Positions 54,611-64,000 of a stretch of 64,000 bases of DNA are shown here, piece after piece (within the stretch, counting starts at the first letter, position 1; each line of letters begins with the position of its first letter). Under the pieces are notes generated by a model. The model made no database searches, had not been told where the DNA came from, and saw nothing but the letters and a program-made list of their open reading frames with translations. The position numbers were made by a program, and so were the translations under genes. Origin of the DNA: AP-15 sp963772295 (GTDB lineage Bacteria > Pseudomonadota > Alphaproteobacteria > ATCC43930 > CGMCC-115725); contig CAVYWO010000017.1 in NCBI GenBank assembly GCA_963772295.1, positions 1-64,000 on the forward strand, in the 5' to 3' direction.

Positions 54611-56598
54611 GTAGAGTTGGAATGTGGCGCGGTGGCCTTAGGTCAGGCATGCGTGTTGCCGCCTCTTTCGTTTGGCGGTGCCTTAGTGGCTCGACCATAG
54701 CTCCGTTTCCACATCCCGCTCATCGAACCGGACATGCGGATTTCCCTGCATCCGGCTCTCGGACAAGACCTCACGCCTTCGTCCACGGCACGTCGTGCCC
54801 AAGCCGGGTCAGACGCACGAGCCCGAGGGTCTCGTAGAGGTGCGAGAGGGGATAGCTGCCGCCCTTACATCGTCTGGTCTTGTGCTTGAAGCGCAACCAC
54901 CGACGCAACCGCACAGCCGTGTAGTTGTCGAGCGCCCGATACGCCGGATTGACGGTGCCTACCGAGAAGTAGTTCGCCCATCCGCGAAGGGTGCGGTTCA
55001 ACTTACCCACCAGCTCTGTGGTTTCTTGCCAGGTATGTGCTCGGACGGTCAGCGCATGGACCTTGTCGACCACACGCTTGATGCTCTTCTTCGATGGCCG
55101 CTGTCCCAGGCGAGCCTGGCCGGTTCTCGGAGAATACATCCGCCCGAACGTATAACCCAGGAAGTCAAACTCCCCGTCCGGAACCTTGCAGATCCGTGTC
55201 TTCTCCTCGTTCACTGTCAGCTTCAGCTTGCCCATGATCGCGCGCAGGTGATGCAGCGCAGTCTCCGCGCTGCCCCTTCGGCACAGGATCACAAGGTCGT
55301 CCGCATAGGTGACGAGGCGAGTGCCGAGGCTTCGCTCAAGGCCGAACTTCTTCCAGCCCAACACGAACCGGCGCATGTAGAGGTTCGCCAGTAGTGGTGA
55401 GAGGGGCGAGCCCTGCGGAATGCCGCGCCGGTGGTCTCGCGCCTCGGTCGTGCGTGTTGTCCGGCCCCGTTGGTCGGTTTCTTCCACGGGGCAGTCCAGC
55501 CACATCTTGATCAGATGCAGCACGCGCCGGTCAACGATCCGGCGCGCCACCGACTTTAGGAGGTCGGTATGCGGAATGCTCCCGAAGTAGTCCGCGAGGT
55601 CGGCGTCGACGACTTCCGGGTGGCCACGGAACAGCCGCTCCTCCACCTCGACGACTGCCTGCTGGGCGTTGCGCCCAGCGCGATAGGCGTAGATTTCCGG
55701 CGGAAGATCGGCTTCGAAGATCGGCTCCAGCACCAGCATCGCTGCGGTCATGCAGACCCGATCCCGCACCGTCGAGATGCCCAGCGGCCTGAGTTTGCCG
55801 TTGGCCTTCGGTATAAACACTCGTCTGATTGGCTCCGGCCGGTAGCTCTCCTGCCTGAGCGCAAGCGCCAGTTCAGCCAGCCACCGTTCGACCCCATAGG
55901 CCTCGATGTCCGCAAAGTCCTGACCGTCTATTCCCCGGCGCCCCCTTGTTGGCGCGGCACTGGGCATAGGCATGCGCCAGAATGTCGTCGCGGCTGATCT
56001 TGTCGTACAGGGCATAGAAGCGATAGCCGGCTTCTGCCTTCGCTTTCGCGTGTGACGCCCTCTGCAGCTTCTGAACACTCTTCGGAGTTGATAGGTTGCC
56101 CAATCTCCAGGTCCCTCACTACTTCCTGCGTCTGTCTTGAACCAAGGCCCCTTCCCTCCACCGGCATTACCCGGCTTCACCGGTACTACGGGCCTCTCCG
56201 CCACCCCATTGCGCCCGGCCTGTCCCTCGCGGGCGTCCGGTTGATCATCCCTGATCACGCATTGGGGCTTCCCGTGTTGCGCACGCTTTCCTTGTGTACA
56301 TGCTGCCGCCACTACCCCGGTGCAGCAGATGGGCCTACTCCTCGCTCAAACTCGCCCATCCGTATCAGCCTTCCCCGAAACCACTATCGGGTCGGCCTGC
56401 ACATCGACCTTTTCGAGGATTGCTCGGCGTTTACTCACGTTGCGGCCTGCACACTCGCGCGGTCACCAAAACCGTGACCGTTATCCGAAGGCTTCAGACA
56501 TTTCGTCTCCTCCATGCCTGCTCCGGCTGCTTCCGGCTGGAGCGGTCGCCGGGCGGGGCTTGCACCCGCTGGAAAAGCGCCGCCTTGTCACGGCGCAC
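54611..56598 (-). mobile_element. Group II intron, copy 2 (1988 bp)
   Basis: Minus-strand copy from GTGCG at 56598 to CTCTAC at 54611. It differs from copy 1 by a 4-base insertion near the 5' end (an extra GCCC-type repeat before GGCGACC) and a one-base G insertion inside the reverse-transcriptase gene, giving 1988 rather than 1983 bp, plus scattered substitutions. Flanks are ACCCAAAACCAC and CCAACCTCGC. The sequence it interrupts is not a recognised gene. Confidence 0.9.
54771..56103 (-). pseudogene. Group II intron reverse transcriptase, copy 2, frameshifted
   Basis: The start (MGNLSTPKSVQKLQRASHAK) is in one frame; after CRANKGAPG the frame changes because the tract reads GCCGGGGAATAG instead of GCCGGGAATAG as in copies 1 and 3 (near 55935). 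Everything beyond, including the YADD active site and maturase region, is intact but unreachable from the normal start. Copy 2 therefore probably depends on copies 1 or 3 for mobility. Confidence 0.85.
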
Positions 56599-56788
56599 GT
56601 GGTTTTGGGTCATTCCATATTTGCCCGGCCGGTGAGATCCACCCTTCGAAAGCGGTCATTCACGGCCTGAAGCCCCGACACTCGACACTGCGCCTATTTC
56701 AGTTCTGCCGCTGGCACGTCGACAGGCAGAGGAATATCCTCGTCCATTAGACTAGAGGTTACCGCTCCTCCGAGCCGAGGGTCAGCGC

Positions 56789-59700
56789 ATGGACGTAGCG
56801 GCGTGGTTGCGCGGGCTGGGCCTCGAACAATACGCGCAGCTTTTCCGCGACAATGACATCGATGTCGAGATCCTATGCGGGATGACCGCAGAGGACCTGA
56901 AGGAGCTGGGCATCAGCTCCTTCGGCCACCGCCGCAGGCTCCTCAACGCGATCACCGCCCTGGGGGGAGAGCCCCCGGCGCGTGATATGGCTCAATCAGC
57001 AACGAGCGCGACAGCTGTTCCAATCCCTCCGACAATCGAGGCCGAACGCCGGCAGCTGACGGTGATGTTTTGCGATCTCGTCGGCTCGACCGCGCTCTCG
57101 ACCCGTCATGACCCGGAGGATCTGCGCGAGCTGATCGGCGACTACCACCGCGCCGTCGCCAATTCGGTCGGCCGCTTCGACGGCTTTGTCGCCAAGTATA
57201 TGGGCGACGGGGTGCTGATCTATTTCGGCTATCCGCAGGCGCATGAGGACGACGCCGAGCGGGCGGTGCGCGCCGGGCTCGCCGTCATCGAGGCTGTCGG
57301 GCGGCTCGCTACCCCGGAGCCGTTGAATGTGCGTCTCGGCATCGCCACCGGGCTCGCCGTGGTCGGCGATCTGATCGGCGAGGGTGCCGCACAGGAGCGC
57401 GGCGTCGTCGGCGAGACGCCGAACCTCGCGGCCCGGCTGCAAGGTTTGGCCACGCTGAACACGCTGGTCATCGCCGAGACGACGCGCCGGCAGATCGGCG
57501 GGCTGTTCGATCTCGAAGACCTCGGACCGCAAGCGCTTGCTGGCTTTGGTGAGCCGCAGCGCGCCTGGCGTGTGGTTGGCGAAAGCGGCGTCGTCAGTCG
57601 CTTCGAGGCCCTGCGCTCGGAGGCGACGCCGCTCGTTGGGCGCGATGAAGAGTTCGACTTACTTGTGCGACGCTGGCACCAGGCGAAAGCCGGTGAGGGG
57701 CGGGTGGTGCTCATTTCGGGGGAGCCGGGGATCGGCAAATCGCGCCTTACCGCGGCGCTCTCACAGGCGATCGAGGGTGAGCCGCTTACCCGCCTTCGCT
57801 ACTTTTGCTCGCCGCACCATCAGGACAGCGCGCTCTACCCGTTCATCGTACAGCTCGAACGCGCCGCCGGGTTCGCGCGCGACGACACGGCTGATCAGAA
57901 GCTCGGGAAGCTGCGGGGATTGCTCGCGTCCGGTGCGCGCGGGGATGATGAAATCGAGTTATTGGCCGAGCTGCTATCATTGCCAAGTTCCGCCGCTGAT
58001 CTCAATTTGAGCCCTCAGCGCAAGCGCCAGAAGCTATTCGAAGCAGTGCTGCATCAGCTCGAATCCCTCGCGCGCGGCCCGCCGGTGCTGATGGTATTTG
58101 AGGACGCGCATTGGATCGACCCGAGCTCACGCGAGCTGCTCGATCTGATATTTGTTGGGGTTTCTCGGCTGAACGTCCTGCTCGTCGTCACCTTCCGCCC
58201 CGAATTCCAGCACGCCTGGAGCGGGCAGCCGCATGCGTCGATGTTGGCGCTGAACCGTCTTGGGGAACGCGACGGCGTAGCTCTGGTCGAGCGCCTCTCC
58301 GGCAATGCCGGTCTCTCCCACGAGATCGTCGAAGAGATCGTCGAGCGCGCCGACGGCGTGCCGTTGTTCGTCGAAGAGCTGACGAAGGCGGTGCTCGAAA
58401 GCCCCGATCGCGACAACCGCGTCGCCGCAGTATTGGGGACGAGCCCGCTGCCGAACCTGGCGATCCCTGCGACACTGCACGCCTCGCTGATTGCCCGCCT
58501 CGATCGGCTCGGCCCGGTCGCTAAGGAGGTTGCGCAAATTGGCGCGGTGATCGGCCGCGAGTTCGCTTACGAGCTGATCCAGCCGGTGGCGCACCGGCCG
58601 GAACCGGACCTGGAAACAGCGCTCGACCGCTTGACTAATGCCGGGCTTCTGTTCTGCCGCGGCGTGCCGCCGCACTCCTCATACCTGTTCAAGCATGCGC
58701 TGGTGCAAGACGCTGCCTATGCGACTTTATTGCGGGCCCGCCGCCAGCAGCTGCATGCCGCCATTGCTGCGGCACTCGAACGGGAATTTCCCGAGATTGT
58801 CGTAGCCCAGCCTGAAGTGCTCGCTCATCACTGCACCGAGGCAGGCCTGACCCAGCAGGCCATCGACAACTGGCGTCGCGCTGGCGAACGCGCGATAGAA
58901 GGCTCGGCAAACCTCGAAGCCATAGCCCATCTGACCCGAGGGCTCGAAATACTTGGGAACCTACCTGAGAGCCCGCAACGCGACGAGAAAGAGCTGGCGC
59001 TCCGGGTCGCTTCGCTAACCCCGCTGTTTGCCGCTCGCTTCGGGTCTACCGAGGGCGAACACGCCGCGGCACGGGCGTTGGAGCTGTCCCGCAGGGTCGG
59101 CGCAGACCTGCGGTCGCTTTTCCGGGCACTGTTTGGACTGACTATGACTTATTCGGTGCGTGGGAAAATTCGCATCGGACGGGAGACCGCTGAGCAACTG
59201 CTCGTGGTGGGGGAACGCCTGCACGACCAGGAGCTACTGGGATACGCCCACCACGCTATGGGTAATACGCTGCTGTGGTTCGGCGAGCTTGGCGCGGCAC
59301 GAATACATTTGCAGAAAGGGATCGCCCTTTATCAACCGGAATGGAGCCGCTCCTTAGCTTTCCATTTCGGGTTTAACTGTGCTTCCAACTGCCACTTCTT
59401 TTTGGGGCGCGTGCTCTGGCATCTGGGCTACCCCGACCACGCCCTGACATGCGCCGAGCAGGCTGTCGCGATTGCCGCGGGGGTGTCGCACCCTACTAGC
59501 CGAGCGGGCGCGCTGAGCTGGGCGGCGGCATTGCATCAGCTGCGCGGCGAAGTTGGAAGAGCCCGAGAGGTGGCGGAAATAGACTTGGCTCTTACCATGG
59601 AGGAAATGCTGGCCTTTTTCCGCGCGCATGCAATGATCCTGCGCGGCTGGGCGCTCGTCGAGCAGGGGCAGTGCGAGGAGGGCTTCGCTCAGTTGCGCGA

Positions 59701-60145
59701 AGGGCTCGTAGCCTATCGCGCGACCGGAGCCGAGCTCGAATGCTCGCACTGGCTCGCGCTTCTCGCAGAGGCCTATCGCGATACGGGTCAGCCCGAGGAG
59801 GGATTGCGCGTGATAGCGGAGGCGCTCGACCACGTCGCACAGACCGGCATCGTGTATTACGAAGCCGAGTTGCATCGGCTCGATGCGGGGCTGCGGCTGC
59901 GCCTCGATACGCCGGACGAGCAACGAGCGGAAGCAAGCTTCCGCCGAGCGCTCGAAACCGCCGGGCGGCAGCAAGCGAAATCGTGGGAGCTGCGCGCCGC
60001 GACGAGCCTCGCCCGGCTGTGGGGCAAACAGGGGCGGCGAACCGAGGCGCTGGAGTTGCTCGCACCCGTCTATGGCTGGTTCACCGAGGGCTTCGACACC
60101 GCCGATCTGAAGGACGCGAAGGCGCTGCTCGACGAACTGACGTGA
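56789..60145 (+). CDS. SAM domain, class III nucleotide cyclase, AAA ATPase and TPR signalling protein
   Basis: 1118 residues. A SAM domain (WLRGLGLEQYAQLFRDNDID, 1-60) is followed by a class III cyclase domain (87-265; TVMFCDLVGSTALSTRHDPE, VAKYMGDGVLIYFGYPQAHE, GVVGETPNLAARLQGLA). An AAA/STAND ATPase with Walker A ISGEPGIGKSRLTAAL near 310 and Walker B VLMVFEDAHWIDPSSRELL comes next, and a helical repeat C-terminus. The cyclase metal Asp residues are present, so it should make cAMP or cGMP. Such proteins are abundant in Bradyrhizobium-like genomes. Stand-alone; no signal peptide, so cytosolic. Confidence 0.9.
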   Translation: MDVAAWLRGLGLEQYAQLFRDNDIDVEILCGMTAEDLKELGISSFGHRRRLLNAITALGGEPPARDMAQSATSATAVPIPPTIEAERRQLTVMFCDLVGSTALSTRHDPEDLRELIGDYHRAVANSVGRFDGFVAKYMGDGVLIYFGYPQAHEDDAERAVRAGLAVIEAVGRLATPEPLNVRLGIATGLAVVGDLIGEGAAQERGVVGETPNLAARLQGLATLNTLVIAETTRRQIGGLFDLEDLGPQALAGFGEPQRAWRVVGESGVVSRFEALRSEATPLVGRDEEFDLLVRRWHQAKAGEGRVVLISGEPGIGKSRLTAALSQAIEGEPLTRLRYFCSPHHQDSALYPFIVQLERAAGFARDDTADQKLGKLRGLLASGARGDDEIELLAELLSLPSSAADLNLSPQRKRQKLFEAVLHQLESLARGPPVLMVFEDAHWIDPSSRELLDLIFVGVSRLNVLLVVTFRPEFQHAWSGQPHASMLALNRLGERDGVALVERLSGNAGLSHEIVEEIVERADGVPLFVEELTKAVLESPDRDNRVAAVLGTSPLPNLAIPATLHASLIARLDRLGPVAKEVAQIGAVIGREFAYELIQPVAHRPEPDLETALDRLTNAGLLFCRGVPPHSSYLFKHALVQDAAYATLLRARRQQLHAAIAAALEREFPEIVVAQPEVLAHHCTEAGLTQQAIDNWRRAGERAIEGSANLEAIAHLTRGLEILGNLPESPQRDEKELALRVASLTPLFAARFGSTEGEHAAARALELSRRVGADLRSLFRALFGLTMTYSVRGKIRIGRETAEQLLVVGERLHDQELLGYAHHAMGNTLLWFGELGAARIHLQKGIALYQPEWSRSLAFHFGFNCASNCHFFLGRVLWHLGYPDHALTCAEQAVAIAAGVSHPTSRAGALSWAAALHQLRGEVGRAREVAEIDLALTMEEMLAFFRAHAMILRGWALVEQGQCEEGFAQLREGLVAYRATGAELECSHWLALLAEAYRDTGQPEEGLRVIAEALDHVAQTGIVYYEAELHRLDAGLRLRLDTPDEQRAEASFRRALETAGRQQAKSWELRAATSLARLWGKQGRRTEALELLAPVYGWFTEGFDTADLKDAKALLDELT

Positions 60146-60267
60146 GCCGGTCGTCAGCATGACCAAAAGTCTGATGCGAATGACCGCTTCTAGGCGACAC
60201 GACAAGCCGCTGAGTGCGCGCCGCAATCACCGTCGGCCCCAGAGCGAGATCGCGCAGCGCGTCACCG

Positions 60268-60420
60268 CGGCGGACGACGCCCAACCTGACCTCGACGCCT
60301 GGATCCGCGCGTCCCGCCGCGGTCGCGTATCCAGGAAATGCTCGCCGAAATCACCCGCGCCGCTCCGTCCGACCTCGCCATGCTGACGGTCGCGGCACGC
60401 CAGCTGTGGGCGCTGTCGTG
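60268..60420 (+). pseudogene. Possible C-terminal remnant of NAD-glutamate dehydrogenase
   Basis: A short stretch reads VTAADDAQPDLDAWIRASRR and, one frame over, IQEMLAEITRAAPSDLAMLT then VAARQLWALS-stop. The ending resembles the very end of the large NAD-dependent glutamate dehydrogenase, where a DLAMLTVAxRxL pattern is usual. Only about 50 codons remain with a frameshift between, so this is at most a fragment. Identification is from memory of that motif, not a search. Confidence 0.3.
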
Positions 60421-60462
60421 ACGTCGAATCGAGGCCGCGCCGCACCGCCTCTGGGAGGGATC

Positions 60463-61731
60463 ATGCGATCGATCGCTTGCGTGCTCTTCTGCCTCATCGT
60501 TGCGCACGGCGCGCACGCCGCCGAGGCGGTCATCCACAGCTTCCTCCTCGGCAACGGCGGCAACGAGCCGCGGGGCGGGCTGATCGTCGGGCCGGGCGGC
60601 ATCCTCTACGGCACGACCGAGAATGGCGGCCCGGCCAATGCCGGCACCGTGTTCAGCCTAGCGCCGCCCGCGGCCGGAGAGACGGCGTGGCGCTACAGCG
60701 TCCTCCACGCGTTCCGCGGCGGCACGGACGCCGAGACGCCGCTCGGCACCCTGACCTTGGACGCCTCTGGCGCGCTTTACGGCACGACCGAGTTCGGCGG
60801 CCATCCCGGCTGCTTCAGCGTCGGCTGCGGCACTGTCTTCAGGCTGGCGCCGCCCAAAGCCGGTGAGACCGCCTGGACTGAGAGCGTGCTCTACCGCTTC
60901 ACCGGCGGCGCCGACGGCGGCGTGCCGTTTGCCGGCGTGACGCTCGACCGCGCCACAGGCGTGCTCTACGGCACGACGACCTATACCGGCAACGTCACCT
61001 TCGGAAACGTCTACCGCCTCTCGCCGCCGAAGACCGGCCCGGGACCCTGGGTCGAGACCGTGCTGCACACCTTCACCGGCGGCGCCGGGGACGGCGACGC
61101 CCCGCTCGCCGGCGTCATCCTGGGCGACGGCGCCCTCCTCGGCACGACCAACTACGGCGGCAGCACCGGCTGCGGCGAGACCGGCTGCGGCATCGTCTAT
61201 TATTTGGCGCCGACCGCATCCGGCCCGTGGCGCGAAATCATCCTCTACCGCTTCCGCGGCGGTACGGACGGCGCCGAGCCGGACGCGCCGCTCGTGTTCG
61301 ACCCGCACGGCCATCTCTGGGGCACCACGACCTATGGCGGCCGGGCCAGCTGCTTCGTACTCGGCTGCGGCACGGTCTTCCGCCTCGTGCGCCCGGCCGC
61401 CGGCCAGATGCAATGGACGGAGCAGGTGCTGTGGCGCTTCACCGGCGGTGCCGACGGCGGCTATCCAGAGGCCGGCGTCCGCACCGACCCGGTCACGGGC
61501 GCCGTCTTCGGGACGACTCAAGGCGGCGGCTTCGCCGGCCACGGCATCGTCTTCCGCCTGGCGCCCAACGGCGCCGGCTGGGCCGAGACGCTCATCCACA
61601 CCTTCTCGGGCGCCCCCGACGGCAGCCACCCGGCGAGCGCCGTCGTCCTCGGTGCCGCCCGCCTCCTCTACGGCACCACGGAAGCCGGCGGCATCACCGA
61701 CCAAGGCGCGATCTACGCGGTCACGCCGTAG
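60463..61731 (+). CDS. Secreted GloVer-repeat protein
   Basis: 422 residues. Signal peptide MRSIACVLFCLIVAHGAHA, then about seven tandem repeats of ~50-60 residues with the pattern LYGTTxxGG, GTVFRLAPP and VLYRFTGGADGG. This is the GloVer (beta-propeller-like) repeat found in exported proteins. There is no membrane anchor, catalytic site or sorting signal, so it may fold as a propeller binding sugars or proteins outside the cell; the function is unknown. GGGAGGGA lies just upstream of the chosen start. Confidence 0.8.
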   Translation: MRSIACVLFCLIVAHGAHAAEAVIHSFLLGNGGNEPRGGLIVGPGGILYGTTENGGPANAGTVFSLAPPAAGETAWRYSVLHAFRGGTDAETPLGTLTLDASGALYGTTEFGGHPGCFSVGCGTVFRLAPPKAGETAWTESVLYRFTGGADGGVPFAGVTLDRATGVLYGTTTYTGNVTFGNVYRLSPPKTGPGPWVETVLHTFTGGAGDGDAPLAGVILGDGALLGTTNYGGSTGCGETGCGIVYYLAPTASGPWREIILYRFRGGTDGAEPDAPLVFDPHGHLWGTTTYGGRASCFVLGCGTVFRLVRPAAGQMQWTEQVLWRFTGGADGGYPEAGVRTDPVTGAVFGTTQGGGFAGHGIVFRLAPNGAGWAETLIHTFSGAPDGSHPASAVVLGAARLLYGTTEAGGITDQGAIYAVTP

Positions 61732-62005
61732 CGCCGGAGCCGCGTCGAGACCCCCACCCCGACCCTCCTCCGCTTCGCCGGAGAGACGCCCGGCACGGCG
61801 GCTTGCGCCACCGGGGATGAAAACGGTGGGGAAGGGGTGCGCGGGCCACGGACCTTGCGAGAGATGGCTTGCGAGCTACCGCAGCAAGGCCGTTTACCCC
61901 CTGGTGTTGCGAACCCGTGGAGAGATTGGCCCGCGCCGCGTTCAAGGTATCACCGCTTGTCGCAGCCGCATGGGGCGCTGCCTGCGCGGCTTGCGGTCAA
62001 CACGC

Positions 62006-62533
62006 ATGGCAGGAGATGTGGCAGCCTGTGTGGCGCTGCGGTCGATCGTCTTGGCGCAAGTAGAGCGCTGTGCCGGCCTGGACGTGCACAGCATGCGGAT
62101 CGTGGCCTGCGCGTTGTGGCGACAAGCCGGCGGCCGGGTTGGCAAAGCGACGGCCGAGTTTGCCACGACCGCGCCAGGATTGGCGAGTTTGGCGGCGTGG
62201 CTGCGTGAGCAGGGCGTCGTCGCGGTCGCCATGGAGAGCACCGACGTCTACTGGATGCCGGTCTATGCGGCTCTTGGAGAGCGCCGGCGGCTTCGTGTTG
62301 ACCGTGGCCAATGCGCGGCACATCAAAGCCGTGCCGAGGCACATGACCGACATGAATGATGCCGAGTGGCTGGCCAGATTGCTACGCTACCGCGGTTTTC
62401 TCGGCACATGCGGGACACACGCCCGCGCGCGAGTGGCCGAAATTGCGGAACTGGACACCGGCCCCACCCTCGAATGGCCCGTACTGCCCCAAACCTGCCG
62501 CTCCGCCACACGTATCGGGATCGAACCAGCTGG
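62006..62533 (+). pseudogene. IS110-family transposase, 5' portion, frameshifted and truncated
   Basis: Residues AQVERCAGLDVHSMRIVACA, AAWLREQGVVAVAMESTDVY and, one frame over, VLTVANARHIKAVPRHMTDM then NDAEWLARLLRY are the DEDD (RuvC-like) N-terminal domain of IS110 transposases. The frame breaks near 62270. Beyond ~62395 the sequence no longer matches the family, and the group II intron starts at 62534. The C-terminal Ser-recombinase-like domain is absent, so it is dead. Confidence 0.75.
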
Positions 62534-64000
62534 GTAGAGTCGGAATGTGGCGCGGTGGCCTTAGGTCAGGCATGCGTGGTGCCGCCTCTTTCGTTTGGCG
62601 GTGCCTTAGTGGCTCGACCATAGCTCCGTTTCCACATCCCGCTCATCGAACCGGACATGCGGATTTCCCTGCATCCGGCTCTCGGACAAGACCTCACGCC
62701 TTCGTCCACGGCACGTCGTGCCCAAGCCGGGTCAGACGCACGAGCCCGAGGGTCTCGTAGAGGTGCGAGAGGGGATAGCTGCCGCCCTTACATCGTCTGG
62801 TCTTGTGCTTGAAGCGCAACCACCGACGCAACCGCACAGCCGTGTAGTTGTCGAGCGCCCGATACGCCGGATTGACGGTGCCTACCGAGAAGTAGTTCGC
62901 CCATCCGCGAAGGGTGCGGTTCAACTTACCCACCAGCTCTGTGGTTTCTTGCCAGGTATGTGCTCGGACGGTCAGCGCATGGACCTTGTCGACCACACGC
63001 TTGATGCTCTTCTTCGATGGCCGCTGTCCCAGGCGAGCCTGGCCGGTTCTCGGAGAATACATCCGCCCGAACGTATAACCCAGGAAGTCAAACTCCCCGT
63101 CCGGAACCTTGCAGATCCGTGTCTTCTCCTCGTTCACTGTCAGCTTCAGCTTGCCCATGATCGCGCGCAGGTGATGCAGCGCAGTCTCCGCGCTGCCCCT
63201 TCGGCACAGGATCACAAGGTCGTCCGCATAGGTGACGAGGCGAGTGCCGAGGCTTCGCTCAAGGCCGAACTTCTTCCAGCCCAACACGAACCGGCGCATG
63301 TAGAGGTTCGCCAGTAGTGGTGAGAGGGGCGAGCCCTGCGGAATGCCGCGCCGGTGGTCTCGCGCCTCGGTCGTGCGTGTTGTCCGGCCCCGTTGGTCGG
63401 TTTCTTCCACGGGGCAGTCCAGCCACATCTTGATCAGATGCAGCACGCGCCGGTCAACGATCCGGCGCGCCACCGACTTTAGGAGGTCGGTATGCGGAAT
63501 GCTCCCGAAGTAGTCCGCGAGGTCGGCGTCGACGACTTCCGGGTGGCCACGGAACAGCCGCTCCTCCACCTCGACGACTGCCTGCTGGGCGTTGCGCCCA
63601 GCGCGATAGGCGTAGATTTCCGGCGGAAGATCGGCTTCGAAGATCGGCTCCAGCACCAGCATCGCTGCGGTCATGCAGACCCGATCCCGCACCGTCGAGA
63701 TGCCCAGCGGCCTGAGTTTGCCGTTGGCCTTCGGTATAAACACTCGTCTGATTGGCTCCGGCCGGTAGCTCTCCTGCCTGAGCGCAAGCGCCAGTTCAGC
63801 CAGCCACCGTTCGACCCCATAGGCCTCGATGTCCGCAAAGTCCTGACCGTCTATTCCCGGCGCCCCCTTGTTGGCGCGGCACTGGGCATAGGCATGCGCC
63901 AGAATGTCGTCGCGGCTGATCTTGTCGTACAGGGCATAGAAGCGATAGCCGGCTTCTGCCTTCGCTTTCGCGTGTGACGCCCTCTGCAGCTTCTGAACAC
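62534..64000 (-). mobile_element. Group II intron, copy 3 (cut by the window end)
   Basis: Minus-strand copy whose 3' end (CTCTAC at 62534, next to CCAGCTGG) matches the other two. 1467 bp are visible; by comparison with copy 1 about 516 bp with the 5' end lie beyond the window. It has CCGACTCTAC like copy 1 at the 3' end where copy 2 has CCAACTCTAC. It adjoins the IS110 transposase remnant. Confidence 0.9.
62694..64000 (-). CDS. ltrA: Group II intron reverse transcriptase / maturase, copy 3 (partial)
   Basis: 435 of 443 codons are visible, with no frameshift: the tract that is altered in copy 2 has the normal GCCGGGAATAG here. YADD, RGIPQGSPLSP and the maturase end GLVRLTRLGHDVPWTKA are all present. 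The missing start lies about 25 bases outside the window. This copy and copy 1 can both supply protein. Confidence 0.9.
   Translation of the reverse strand, partial: VQKLQRASHAKAKAEAGYRFYALYDKISRDDILAHAYAQCRANKGAPGIDGQDFADIEAYGVERWLAELALALRQESYRPEPIRRVFIPKANGKLRPLGISTVRDRVCMTAAMLVLEPIFEADLPPEIYAYRAGRNAQQAVVEVEERLFRGHPEVVDADLADYFGSIPHTDLLKSVARRIVDRRVLHLIKMWLDCPVEETDQRGRTTRTTEARDHRRGIPQGSPLSPLLANLYMRRFVLGWKKFGLERSLGTRLVTYADDLVILCRRGSAETALHHLRAIMGKLKLTVNEEKTRICKVPDGEFDFLGYTFGRMYSPRTGQARLGQRPSKKSIKRVVDKVHALTVRAHTWQETTELVGKLNRTLRGWANYFSVGTVNPAYRALDNYTAVRLRRWLRFKHKTRRCKGGSYPLSHLYETLGLVRLTRLGHDVPWTKA

Noticed and set aside
55920..55945. Programmed frameshifting in the copy 2 reverse transcriptase
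   Set aside because: Copies 1 and 3 have the unshifted sequence at this place, so a simple one-base insertion is the better explanation.
60463..61731. Regular DNA periodicity suggesting a tandem repeat or CRISPR-like array
   Set aside because: The periodicity is the coding of GloVer protein repeats within one intact frame; units are degenerate and there are no spacers.

Overview
This window is GC-rich DNA from what looks like an alphaproteobacterium, probably of the Hyphomicrobiales or Rhodospirillales type. That placement is an inference. It rests on the GlgE trehalose-to-glucan operon with a fused TreS-maltokinase, a SAM/cyclase/AAA/TPR signalling protein, a short palindromic intergenic repeat, an AlpA/primase/RepA satellite-like element and overlapping stop/start codons throughout. 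No rRNA, intact tRNA or CRISPR array was seen.

Layout. 1-7366 (minus): glgE, treS-mak and glgB, the full route from trehalose via maltose and maltose-1-phosphate to branched alpha-glucan. Each gene carries a one-base indel. 7367-10437: mostly non-coding, with one small secreted protein, one candidate small RNA with a strong terminator, and one small ORF. 10438-18328: an integrative element with integrase, AlpA-like regulator, primase-like protein and RepA-like ATPase, abutting a 3' fragment of tRNA-Lys(TTT). 18412-20145: a transposase remnant and an orphan gene. 20826-24889: an acyl carrier protein convergent to a metY-metA-PLP decarboxylase operon. 25674-31243: an outer-membrane barrel, a polysaccharide-export lipoprotein, an M17 aminopeptidase and an S9 peptidase. 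31252-33824: a former three-gene operon (membrane protein, glycoside hydrolase, glycosyltransferase), now all pseudogenes. 33962-36626: a frameshifted molybdenum hydroxylase large subunit and a MoaD-like protein.

36640-40350 is a mosaic. It holds a 68-bp copy of the dinB 5' end, an intact DUF433/DUF5615 toxin-antitoxin pair, a 38-bp copy of the hydroxylase gene, and a second degraded toxin-antitoxin pair whose antitoxin is split by a group II intron. Removing the intron (38326-40308) restores a 70-codon antitoxin, which fixes both intron ends. dinB follows. 41645-44761 (minus) encodes a Rieske oxygenase and a cobalt-type nitrile hydratase (alpha, beta, accessory). A Tn3-like element with long inverted repeats and a broken transposase (44971-47864) separates these from a truncated secreted protein, a sulfurtransferase, an amidase with an AtzG-like partner, HMG-CoA lyase, a cation-efflux transporter and a thiolase. 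Together these suggest nitrile to amide to acid catabolism, with possible cyanide handling and acyl-CoA steps.

Two more group II intron copies lie at 54611-56598 and from 62534 past the window end, both on the minus strand. Between them are the cyclase/AAA/TPR protein and a GloVer-repeat secreted protein; the third copy adjoins a decayed IS110 transposase. The main themes are heavy gene decay or indels, mobile-element layering, and three closely similar group II introns whose junctions can be read from the sequence.
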